Source: Cymodocea nodosa (lineage: Eukaryota; Streptophyta; Magnoliopsida; Alismatales; Cymodoceaceae). Taken from it: DNA of 64,000 nt. Where the stretch lies: the NCBI GenBank assembly GCA_036874045.1, contig CM072337.1:2790001-2854000 (forward strand), in the 5' to 3' direction. The notes under the pieces were generated by a model, which had not been told where the DNA came from, searched no databases, and worked only from the letters and a program-made list of their open reading frames with translations. Position numbers and translations under genes: made by a program. Positions 1 to 9,707 of the stretch are shown here, in pieces. Every line of letters starts with the position of its first letter. The first letter of the stretch is position 1.

Positions 1-2888
1 TGTCATAAAACTAACTGAAAATGGATATTATGTAGTATTTGAAGATAATGTATGCAAAAATTATTGATAAAAATACAGATGAAATTAAGTTTATTGCTAA
101 AAGAAAAGGTTCTGTATGTATTTTATCTTTACCTTCGGGTGTAGTTGATTTAAATTCATGTTTGCTAGCTAAAACTAGTGATGCATATCTATGGCATAGA
201 AGGATTGGGCATATAAATATGAAACTATTACATAAACTATCTAGAAAACATTTAGTGAGAGGTTTACCAAAGATTAAATACTCAAAGGACTTTATGTGTG
301 ATGCATGTAAGTTAGGTAAACTTCATAAAAACTCTTTTAAATCCAAAATTGATATTTCAAGCAAGAGAGTCTTAGAACTTATACATATGGATCTATTTGG
401 ACCAACGAGAATCATGAGTCTTGGTGGTAAACGGTATGTATTTGTTTTAGTAGATGACTTCTCTAGATACACTTAGGTATATTTTCTAGCATCTAAGATA
501 GAAGTTTTTGAAAAATTTAAAATGTTTTACAATTTTGTTCAAAATGAGTAGAGTGTCTCTATTCAAAAACTTAGGAGTGATCATGGAACTGAATTTGATA
601 ATGATCAAATGGATAACTATTGTAATGAGCATGACATTGATCACAAATTTTCTTTTCCAAGAGCACCGTGTCAAAATGGTGTTGTTGAGAGAAAGAATAG
701 ATCACTTCAAGAAATGGCCAGAACTATGTTGAATGAACATAAGTTACCTCAAAATCTTTCGGCTGAAGCAGTAAATACAACTTGTTATGTTATTAATAGA
801 AGTCATTTAAGACCTCATGTTAATAAAACTCCTTTTGAAATTATGTTTAATAGGGTTCCAAAAATTTCCTATATGAAACTATTTGGCTGCAAGTGTTTTA
901 TTCTTAATACTAAGGATAAAAAGGATAAATTTCAAGCCAAATCGGATGAAGGAATTTTTGTAGGTTACTCTACTAGAAGTAAAGCCTATAGAGTATATAA
1001 CAAGACTTCTAGGACTATTGAAGAAACCCTCCATGTAAGCTTCAATGAAAATTCTCTTAAAGAATCTCAATCTAAAGCTGATAATGATGATTTGATCAAT
1101 CTTCCAAAAGAGTTAGAGATCAATACAGAGATTGATGATTTATCTGAGAAAATAAAAAATATGAACTTAAATGATCAAACTAATGATGAAAGTGATGGAC
1201 TTTCAAATGTTGATGAGAATATTGAGGAAAATCAGAGAAATTGGCATTATTCTTCATCACATCCCATTACACAAGTCATTGGTGATATTAACGAGGGAGT
1301 TAAAACTAGAGCTTCAGTAAATTTAAATAATATGTGTATGTTTGTTTCTATGATGGAACCAAGGAATATACAAGAAGCATTATCTGATGAAAATTGGATA
1401 GTGGCAATGCAAGAAGAACTAAACCAATTCATTAGAAATGATGTATGGGAATTAGTCTCTCCACCAGAAAATTAGTCCATAATAGGTACAAAGTGGATAT
1501 TTAAAAACAAAACTAACGAAACTGGTCAAGTTAAAAGGAATAAAGCTAGATTAGTTGCACAAGGGTATACACAGGAAGAAGGATTAGATTATGATGAAAC
1601 ATTTGCTCCTGTGGCTAGGTTGGAAAGTATTAGAATATTATTGGCCTATGCTTGTTATATAGATTTTAAATTATATCAAATGGATGTAAAGAGTGCATTT
1701 CTAAATGGTTTAATTAATGAAGAAGTCTATGTGAAACAATCACCTCGATTTGAAGATATTAAAAATCCTGACTTTGTGTATAAATTGAAGAAAGCCTTAT
1801 ATGGTTTGAAGTAAGCACCTAGATCATGGTATGAAAGATTGTCTACTTTTTTAATAGAAAAAGGCTATATCATGGGAAAAGTGGATCATACTCTATTTTT
1901 TAAGAGAGATGGTAAAGATCAGATTATTGTTCAAATATACGTGGATGATATAATCTTTGGAGCAACCTCCGATAAGTTGATAGAAATATTCTCTGAAGAG
2001 ATGACTAATCAGTTTGAAATGAGTATGATAGGAGAACTTTCATATTTTCTAGGACTTCAAATTAAGCAAATGAATAAAGGTATATTTTTAAATCAGGAAA
2101 AATATGCAAATGAAATGCTTAAGAAATTTAATTTTAATGATACAAGGATTCGAGGAACTCCTATGAGTACTACTTTAAAGTTAGATATTGATGACATAGG
2201 AAAATCTATAGATCAAAGAAAATACAGAAGTATGATTGGTTCTTTACTTTATTTGACTGCTAGTAGACCTGCTATTATGTTTGCTGTGTGTGTTTGTGCT
2301 AGATTTCAATCTAATCCTAAGGAATCACACTTAATTGCAGTTAAAAGAATATTTAGATATATACAAGGAACTAAAAATTTCGGACTGTATTATTCTAACG
2401 ATAATTCAATAGATCTTATAGGATATACTGATGCTGATTATGCAGGATCTAAATCTGATAGAAAGAGTACCAGTGGCACATGTCAATTATTGGGAAATAA
2501 TTTGGTGTCGTGGTTTAGTAAAAAGCAAAACTGTGTAGCACTTTCTACTACAGAAGCTGAACATGTTGCTGTTGCACTATGTTGCACTCAAATTCTGTGG
2601 ATAAGGCAAACTTTAGATGATTTCGGATTATCTTTTGATACAACTGAGATTTATTGCCACAGTAGTTCTGCAATAAATCTTTTCAAAAATCCTATATTAC
2701 ATTCAAGAGCAAAGCATATAGAGGTTAGACATCATTTTCTAAGAGATAACGTAATTAAAGGAAAAATTAAATTAGAATTTGTGTCTAGTAAAAATCAATT
2801 AGCTGATATATTTACAAAACCTCTAGACGAAAATACATTCTGCAACATTAGATTAAATTTGGGTATTTGTAAGTTCTGTGATGTGTAA
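1..2888 (+). pseudogene. Sirevirus-like Ty1/copia pol, 3' part (GAG-pre-integrase, integrase, RT, RNase H), broken
   Basis: The translation runs in copia order: GAG-pre-integrase with the HLH...C..C zinc-binding pattern (about 60-330), integrase (370-1470) with LIHMDLFGP and NGVVERKNR, reverse transcriptase (1490-2300) with QMDVKSAFLNG and the catalytic YVDDIIFG, then RNase H with ALSTTEAEHVA and a C-terminal HIEVRHHFLRD block ending at 2888. The family normally encodes one long gag-pol; here the frame is stopped at 474-476 (Trp codon to TAG), 549-551 (Gln to TAG), 1473-1475 and 1812-1814 (Gln to TAA). Gag and protease lie outside the window. The sequence is the same family as the fragment at 14841-15927, with which it shares the TAG at 474. 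The envelope-like ORF downstream and overall similarity point to the Sirevirus lineage. Non-functional. Confidence 0.93.
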
Positions 2889-4447
2889 AATGCTTAAACT
2901 CCACATAAAAAGATAAATATTATTGATGATGTTGTACACCTCATAGATATTATATACTTATTATAAATATCTAAAGTAATATCTAAACTGATGCTTAAGA
3001 TATTATGTATTTACTATAAAATCATAGTAGTATCTTATTGATTTTAAAGTAGTTTATCAATTTTAATGATTTTTACAATTTTAAGTGGAAGTGTAAATGA
3101 AAAACATTAAATACTTCTGACATTCTAAAATTTTGACTAAATGTTTTCTTTGAATCAAGGAAAATGCATATGATCATGCATAAATTTGACTTAATTGATT
3201 AAACTTGTAGAATAAGTTATATGTAACTCATCTTAAACTATTAATCAAAAGTATAAGCTTATTGAAACTGATTCATATTCTCAGTACAATCATAGAAGTA
3301 AAAATTGTATGAGATTTGTGTTTTATTGCATCTGTATTAATGGAATACATATATACTGTGCTTAAAATGAAAAGTGCTTACAAAGTGAAAATCTTTGAGA
3401 GTTTATTGATCAGTTTGATCACGAGCCTTTTGTACTTAAGCAAATAGGTATGTAAGGATTGTTGTCCTCAAAAAGGATTCTTTAAATTTGGCAACCTAAG
3501 GTCTTGATCAGATCTGGGATTGTTGACTGAAAGCTCATTATATGGGTACATTAGAAAGCTCTTGTATGATTCGAACTTTTAAAACTAACTTTTAAAGAAA
3601 ATTATCAATATTTACTGTTTTGAAAAGAAAAAGTTGTTTCATTAATTACAGATATCTTTGAATCTCATATAGTTTGTACCAATATGACTACTGATTTATT
3701 GAATCAACATTAGTACTTTTGAAAACATTTATTTGAGATATATTCTTTTATTCTCCTTGAATTAATCGAATTGAGTTCAAAGTTGTGTTTTGATTCATAT
3801 ACAGTAGGAATTGATTCTGGAAATCATTTTTGATGATGTCAGGATAACGAAAGTCTCTAAAAAGAAAATGTAAAAGTATAGTTATACTTAACATCTATTG
3901 TCACTACAAGTATATTTTGTATGTTGATTGAATATATTTGAAGTATATTTGTAGGGGGAGGATTAACAATGTCAAAAACAGATTAATATAATTTAGAATA
4001 CAAATCTAAGTTAATCTGAATTAATGTCCTCTTAAAATCTTGATGAAATAATTTAAAAAGACAAATAAACTATTTTAGATTCAAAGGACAAAATGTTCAA
4101 ATAGTTTACAATGTTCTCAAGATAATATTAAGTTTAACATGTGTGTTGTTTTCAGAATGTTTCAGTTGGAAGCATCCGAAAATTGGTGTACTAACTAGAC
4201 GTTATGTTAGATAAGGTAACGTGTAAAACTGCCTCTAGACAGCGTTTTACTCATTAGGTTGGTTAACTCAACGAGTTATACTTGAATATTTCGGGTACCT
4301 TGATTGAATAAACTTTATTCAATATTTATTTATTTTCTAAACCCGACTTCTCTTCACGTTGAGTTATACGCCTAAAAACCCTATTTAAACACTTATTACA
4401 CGGGGACTTAGGTTATTTGTAAACATTGTCAAGAAAATCTTTTCCGC
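2889..4447 (+). other. Noncoding stretch 3' of copia pol, with a 3' UTR shared with the Ty3 F-box elements
   Basis: No coding sequence is seen. From about 3060 to 3960 it matches, at roughly 85-90 percent by eye, the 3' UTR of the F-box elements (11700-12650; minus strand of 37300-38500 and 57600-58800). The best block is 3395-3580. It ends in a purine run, GTAGGGGGAGG, near 3953-3963 that resembles a polypurine tract. The remainder (3970-4447) carries AACTCAACGAGTTA-type dyads like those in the LTRs and probably serves as promoter and 5' UTR for the next ORF. Confidence 0.6.
4382..4389 (+). promoter_or_regulatory. TATA-like box upstream of ORF X
   Basis: TATTTAAA lies 83 bases before the ATG at 4472, in a stretch with ACGT-containing and AACTCAACGAGTTA-like motifs. 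Position and sequence fit a core promoter or an LTR-type promoter remnant; there is no direct evidence of use. Confidence 0.35.
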
Positions 4448-4471
4448 TTGTTGCTGTTACAACTTGCGACA

Positions 4472-6225
4472 ATGGTCTCCAAGTTTTACAAAGGTCGTGG
4501 TAGAGGAAAAGGCAAAAGCAGAAGAGATGCAAAAGGAAAAGAAATAGAGAATGATGAAGTTCCACGTACTTGGTTCAAGAAAATATTTCGAGTGGACAAA
4601 AGGTTAGCAGAACTTTATAGATATTACTTCTTTCCTCAAGGTATATTAGATGAAATTAGACAAGAACTTCAACATACTGATGCAAATATTACATACATGG
4701 GTATTCGTAGTAAATTTGATAGAGAATACAGAATGAAATGTGCTGAGATTGCATTTTTGCAACAGTATGCAAAATATTTGGAAAAAGGTGTAGGTTCATC
4801 AAATAGAACTCCTCAAACTCCTATAAACAGTACAAGACTATATGCGTTTGAGGAAGAGCATGAATCAGCTATCCCTACTCCTTTATATTCAAAACAAGTA
4901 GAATCAAATATTGCTGTAGACAAAACAAAAGTTGATAGTCTTCGAAAGGCCGTTGTAATAGAATGTGCCTTAGAAGAATTAAAGCAGAAAACTTTTATGA
5001 AGCAATTTGAAAAGAAAACAGCAATACTTGAAAAGGAGAAACAAAAATGTTATAGAAGAAGGAAAGTCAGAAAAATTATGTCTAGGGAAACAAAGTCTTT
5101 TGAAAAAGGAAAATCAGATGAAAATTTATTTCCAAAGGACAATGTATGTCTAGACATTGTACCTTATTGTGCATCTGATAAACTCATCAGTTCCGAACAC
5201 ACTAAAACTGATGAAGATAATGAGACTTTATTTTCCCTTACTAGAAAACTTAAGAAGAAATCCAAGTCAAATATGAGCTCAAGTTTTTCTATTAGTACAA
5301 GTACTGATGATGCAGAAATTAACAAATTAGAGCATCAGGCACTTGACATTGAACAAGTTATTGCAGATATAATTGACAATGTTGAAGTAGTAACTAGTTC
5401 ACAGGCTGAATTGTCTGGAGTAGCAGATATTGAAATTGTTAAGACTCCAGAAGAGCTAAAACTTAACCAACCTTCTACGGAATCTATAGAAGCAGAGTTT
5501 GAAAATTCACAGCATGAATCAATGAAATTATCTATTGAACAAAATGAACAATTACAGACAGATACACTGGTTGTAGAATTTGTGGAAAAATTGAACTCTG
5601 AACATTCTATAGAGACTGAACAGATGAATGTTGAGCATATTGACAATGTTCCTAACACTGTTGAAGCTGAAGAATCAAGCTTACCTGAGCAGCTTCAAGA
5701 TAATATTTTGGAAGAGGAACAACATGACATTCATTTTGAAGAAGAGGTTCCTGAAGATGAATTAAACTCTAAATCACAGCTTCAGGTATCACTTTCTTTG
5801 TGTACAATATTAAAAATTCAAGGTAATGTAATTCATTTTAGATCTGAAGAAGCATTGTAGAAATACAATAATCTGATTACATGTCAGATTCTGCATGCTC
5901 GACCAATAAAATTCAGAAATTTGATGGAAATAAGAGATCTGTTTGAGTTTCAAAGCCTCATTAAATTCTTGCCAATAGGAACGAAATGGAAGCAATAGAC
6001 AGAGCTTATTACAACTTTTTATAGCAATCTGGTCAAGAATGGAAATTTTCTGAAAACTCAAATAAATGAACAGGAGTTTATGTTGTCTCCTGAGTTAATT
6101 TTTGAAGTTTTAGGATTAAAGAATGAAGGTGTTGTTGTTACCAACAAATTTGACATAATAAGACAATTGGAATGGAACATTCAATCTTTATCAAAAATTC
6201 CAGATGTATATTCTGAGATGTCTTC
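4472..6225 (+). pseudogene. ORF X, N-terminal part: envelope-like/'putative plant transposon' protein
   Basis: The first ATG context (ACAATGG) starts a very basic N-terminus (MVSKFYKGRGRGKGK) followed by an alpha-helical, Lys/Glu-rich and then acidic region, open to a TAG at 5858-5860. The same frame continues through TAG codons at 5858 and 5996 and then shows FYSNL, NEQEFMLSPE and LIFEVLGL, the pattern of the plant transposon protein domain found in env-like ORFs downstream of pol in Sireviruses (family assignment from memory). The C-terminal half resumes at 8388 after an inserted retroelement end. It lies 1.6 kb 3' of a copia pol, the usual place of such ORFs. Function unknown; no signal peptide or membrane span is evident. 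Pseudogene. Confidence 0.6.
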
Positions 6226-6619
6226 AATTATTATTCTTGTTTACAGAAATAGTTGTTGTAATTATATCTCTTATATATATATATTCTCTATAATTATCTT
6301 TTTGATTAATGACAAAAATGGGGAGAAATATTATAAAAAGATGATTATGATCTTAATTGCATATATATATTATAAAATGAGATGCGATTTAAATGGTTAT
6401 TGTAATCTGACAGATGATAATTAGAAAACTGATACTTATATAATTATTGATATCTAAGAGTTTTAGTTCTGAGAGGTAAAATTTACACAAACAATAGAAA
6501 TAAGCTTAAGTGAACTTAAGTCAACAAACAAGTTTGTTGAATTAAAAGTTAACCCAACGAATGTGCTTTGTTGAGTTAAACATATTTCATAATTGATTTA
6601 ATGTGGTTTTGTCATCATC

Positions 6620-6633
6620 AAAAAGGGGGAGAT
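6620..6633 (+). other. Polypurine tract of the Sirevirus element
   Basis: AAAAAGGGGGAGAT lies immediately 5' of the LTR start TGTTGAG. Such a tract primes plus-strand DNA synthesis in LTR retrotransposons. Confidence 0.8.
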
Positions 6634-6899
6634 TGTTGAGTATTTTTGTTTTGATGATGTGTGTTGAATGAAAATAATCATATTTGCTCAATTACTATTG
6701 CTTGTGAAAAGAAATTAAAATCATCAATTAATATAGAAAAAGCTTACTAATATAAATACTTGTCTGTATTGGATCTGAAGTTAATAACTAGTCGTTTCGT
6801 TGCATTAATTTCTCATTTAGCTAAACGTTATGTTTACGTGTGTTTTTATTGAAAAGCATGATATGTTTTAATGTTATATCTTCTGTATCATGAACAGTG

Positions 6900-7560
6900 C
6901 ACGTTTAGACAACTCGTTAAGTTAGAGTTTTGTTTGTATAGAGGTCACGTGAGAACTCGTTAAGTTAGAGGCTTAAAGGTTAAAATAGGTCACGTGATAA
7001 CTCGTTAAGTTAGTGAGTAAAAGAAGAGACGAACTCGTTAAGTTAGTGTTATACACGTGGTGAAATTATAAGTTACGAATGTTGTATTGTATCACGTGAG
7101 GTGCACATGTTTAACTTGTTAAGTTAACATAACTAAACGCGTTGAGTTGCTATATTGAACACTAAGGCAACGCGTTAGGTTAGCGTTATAAACTTAAGTT
7201 GTTATTTTTGCACGTGGTAAAATTCTTATTATAAAAACATTTGTTTATTACTGAATTGGTGAGTTAAAGTTTTTTTTCGGAGACTTACAGTCGTAACTAT
7301 CCGAAAGGTAACTTATGTCATGTTTTCAGGTCTTGACACGTGTCTCACTAGTTTTATAATATAAAGAGTCTTTCGATGACTTATAGTCGTAACTATCCGA
7401 GACTTAAACTGTTTTCGGTGAGTTATCGTTTAACCTTCCAAATGAAAGGTTAAGTTGGTTCGTTGAGTTAGCATAACACCACGGACTTAGTTCGTTGAGT
7501 TAGCTACAGTACTTGTCACGTGAAATGGCACATGGTGAACTCGTTAAGTTAGAAACGTTA
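6900..7560 (+). repeat. Array of AACTCGTTAAGTTAG repeats with CACGTG motifs in the LTR
   Basis: The 15-base unit, with one to three changes, recurs near 6910, 6955, 7000, 7029, 7112 and 7538, each near a CACGTG or ACGTG core (6947, 6993, 7056, 7093, 7211, 7517). Half-sites AACTC/GTTGAG make each unit part of a dyad. CACGTG is the G-box/ABRE core bound by plant bZIP and bHLH factors, so a stress-responsive enhancer is plausible, but that is inference. Confidence 0.6.
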
Positions 7561-7820
7561 AGTTATATATATATACTTGTGTTACTCGTTTACTTAACAT
7601 TAAAGTAACGACTTCTTATTACACTGATGAAAAATTTTTGGACGAGAAAGTTTATTTTTAGGAAATTTTTCAGAGATCCAGGACTGATTATTAAAGAAAA
7701 TTCGAAATGTAAACGTGGGTTAGAACGCGTGTGTTTCGATGAAGGAAAAAGAAAAGACGTGGAGAAGTGGAAAACTGGTAGTGGTTAAACGTGAAGGATA
7801 TGCATGAAATGAAGATACAG

Positions 7821-7827
7821 TATAAAA
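7821..7827 (+). promoter_or_regulatory. TATA box of the Sirevirus LTR
   Basis: TATAAAA followed about 30 bases later by the probable transcript start just before the stem-loops at 7854. It is the best TATA match in this LTR and lies in the expected U3/R position. Confidence 0.55.
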
Positions 7828-7853
7828 CGCATAGAGTTCTCGTTGATCAATTT

Positions 7854-7932
7854 ATCCTTGCACACAAAATGAAAAATCTTTACAAGGATCAAACCATCCC
7901 TGCACACCAAAAGAAAAATCTTTTTCAGGGAT
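7854..7932 (+). other. Two tandem stem-loops in the LTR 5' UTR
   Basis: Stem 1 pairs ATCCTTG (7854-7860) with CAAGGAT (7883-7889). Stem 2 pairs ATCCCTG (7896-7902) with CAGGGAT (7926-7932). The loops are similar (TGCACAC...GAAAAATCTTT) and the one stem difference is compensated on the other arm, which argues for selection on RNA structure. Further direct repeats around a GTGAAGCAT core follow at about 7978-8073. Confidence 0.6.
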
Positions 7933-8387
7933 CATAAACACCTCTTCGGGAAAAATCTCTCAAGTGGAAGAAAGTTCAGTGAAGCATAAAAAGGTAAGAT
8001 TTTCGTCACTAAAGATTTGAAGTATCAGAAGAAAGCAAATTCGGTGAAGCATGAAAGACAATATATTCGTCACTGAAGAATTACTGAAGAAGAAAAAGAA
8101 GAAGAAGAAAGATCTCAAACAGGGAGAAAAGTTTTAAATTCCGCAAATTAGTTTTCTCTGTTTGTAGTTATGAAATTGTTTAGATGATACATGGTATCAA
8201 AATATAATTGCATCTACAATTTATGAGGAGAATTGAATTGTATATTGTAATTGAAACCTTGAATAAAAATGATTTTATGAAAACAATGTCTCGACTTGTT
8301 TTTGTGTTTTAAAGTTTCAATTATATTTCAGAAAATATTAAAAATACACAATTCACCCCCCTCTTGTGTAGCCATACGATCCTACAG

Positions 8388-8942
8388 CTTCTCCACAACA
8401 TATTTGATTTAAACAATGAAGTAACAAAAATTTTGGAAGATACAACTGCAGTTGAATAGACTGAGCAGCAAATTAAGGATTATTTAGCTATCAATCCTGG
8501 TGTGCCATTATTAAATAGATTGAAGCATTTAAATGGTAAAGCACACATGGTAGCTAACATTCTGATTAAGAATGTCTATCAACGACAGGGCCATGACATA
8601 GAATTAAGTCAATTTGTCAAATGGGCCACGTATGCAATTGTAAATAAGATCTAAATAAATTGGTCTGCAGTTTTTATCTCCAAGTTGAAAACAGTGAAGA
8701 AGAAATTATTTTATGGAGATTTGATTCTACTGTTGATGGTGGATTGTATTGATTTCACTAAATGGACATCAAAAAGGATCAGATCTAAAACCATTTCAGT
8801 GAAAGAATATAGAAATTTTGTAGCTGCAGAATTAGCTGTACCTTCTAGAGAAATTACAGGAGCAGTAGAGAGGATAAATAAATTAGAGCAGCAATTAGAA
8901 AAACTCTAGAAGGAAGTAGATGAACTTAGGTATAAAGATTAA
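8388..8942 (+). pseudogene. ORF X, C-terminal part
   Basis: One frame from 8388 to the TAA at 8940-8942, stopped at 8457 (TAG), 8652 (TAA) and 8907 (TAG). It reads LAINPGVPLLNRL, FVKWATYAIVNK and LFYGDLILLLM, matching the second half of the env-like plant transposon protein domain, and ends in a short coiled coil (INKLEQQLEKL, then KEVDELRYKD). It complements the N-terminal half at 4472-6225 without overlap. Downstream it joins sequence shared with unit C, so ORF X appears to sit just upstream of the F-box cassette in at least this variant. Confidence 0.6.
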
Positions 8943-8955
8943 ATTGTATTGTTCG

Positions 8956-9326
8956 TCTACTTTTGTAAAATTGTATAGTGTACTTGTAATGTAATTGATT
9001 CATATTAATAAATATAATTTTTCAGATGCATTTTTCATACATGTTTGGATGTGAAATGAATGGAATTTATTGAATATTATGTAATTTGTGAAACTTTATG
9101 AATGAATATGTAACAGATTTACAATTTGCTGAATGACAGGATAACTGCTTAAAAATTTCTGCATGTTATAAGGTAAAATGTAAATTTTGCATAACATAAA
9201 ATGATCTGCAAGTTAAATCTTTATATAATGTTCAGATTTAAATGTATTTTAATCAAAATGAGGCATTAATGACATAGATTTAACTTTATTAGAGTTAGCA
9301 GAATGATAGAGAAAAAAAAAAAAAAA
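8956..9326 (+). other. Untranslated segment upstream of the leader, shared with unit C
   Basis: Matches the minus strand of 55380-55715 nearly base for base with small indels. It ends in a poly-A run (9311-9326), after which copy B also becomes homologous. No coding sequence is seen. In B and D this place is occupied by a minisatellite and integrase instead. Confidence 0.7.
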
Positions 9327-9370
9327 ACAGAATAGAAACGCTTATGAGAGTGAAGCTTAAAAGTTGCTAA

Positions 9371-9560
9371 GTGTTAACTCAACGAAGTAAGTCCGTTGAG
9401 TTAACCGTAACTCCACGAGGTCAGTAATATAATATAAGGTCACTCCGTTGAGTTATCTGTAACTCAACGAAGTTAGTCCGTGGAGTTAGCAACAGTAACC
9501 AACTGTGTTCCGTTGAGTAATCTGTAACTCAACGAGGTTAGTTCGTGGATTAAGCAGAAC
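9371..9560 (+). repeat. Array of imperfect palindromes in the leader of copy A
   Basis: Five or so units of the type AACTCAACGAAGT followed after a few bases by CCGTTGAGTTA; each can fold into a hairpin and each is also a DNA dyad. The same array occurs in the leaders of B (42055-42240) and C (55130-55340), before the F-box acceptor site, and in every LTR of the family. Confidence 0.8.
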
Positions 9561-9638
9561 AGTTATTCTTCTAACCACGAATGAAACTTTGTCGGTTTAA
9601 CGGTTACCTAAATTTGAAATTAGTAGTGGTACACGTAC

Positions 9639-9650
9639 CCATAAAAATAG
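9639..9650 (+). promoter_or_regulatory. Internal TATA-like box of the F-box cassette, copy A
   Basis: CCATAAAAATAG just after a GTACACGTAC motif. The equivalent in unit C is a perfect TATAAATAGG (55051-55060, minus). A start about 30 bases downstream would give a leader whose first ATGs are at 9704 and 9708. Confidence 0.45.
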
Positions 9651-9707
9651 GAACCACGATGCACGTTGCAAGACACATTCTTGCAACGAGATTTATTCAC
9701 TTTATGG

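Larger units (their letters stand above)
6226..8386 (+). mobile_element. Sirevirus 3' end (UTR, polypurine tract, 3' LTR) interrupting ORF X
   Basis: Sequence typical of Sirevirus ends: a GACAAAAATGGGGAGAAAT motif (6310-6328), then AAAAAGGGGGAGA directly before an LTR that begins TGTTGAG and soon reads TTTTGATGATG, and ends in a CACCCCCCTCTTGTG run followed by CCTACA. ORF X sequence ends just before it and its missing half starts just after it. The left boundary (about 6225-6240) is not sharp, no 5' LTR is present, and no clean target duplication can be assigned. Alternatively the upstream ORF X half belongs to this element and the downstream half to another copy. Confidence 0.65.
6634..8386 (+). 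repeat. Sirevirus LTR (about 1.75 kb)
   Basis: Starts TGTTGAG after a polypurine tract and ends CCTACA. It contains at least six copies of AACTCGTTAAGTTAG-type repeats (6900-7560), many CACGTG/ACGTG motifs, a TATA box (7821-7827) and paired stem-loops (7854-7932). Bases 7138-7216 are identical to part of the LTR of the Ty3-type copy D. The partner LTR lies outside the window or is lost. Confidence 0.8.

Noticed and set aside
6080..6424. Separate 114-codon gene
   Set aside because: It is the continuation of ORF X in the same frame; its last part reads into AT-rich Sirevirus 3' UTR with hydrophobic nonsense.
6221..8391. TCTTC/GCTTC as target-site duplication of the inserted Sirevirus end
   Set aside because: One mismatch, the left copy is not next to an LTR start, and joining there does not restore the ORF X frame.
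9371..9560. Regularly spaced palindromic repeats resembling a CRISPR array
   Set aside because: Unit and spacer lengths vary, the repeats recur in LTRs and leaders of retroelements, no cas genes are present, and the DNA is a plant nuclear genome.
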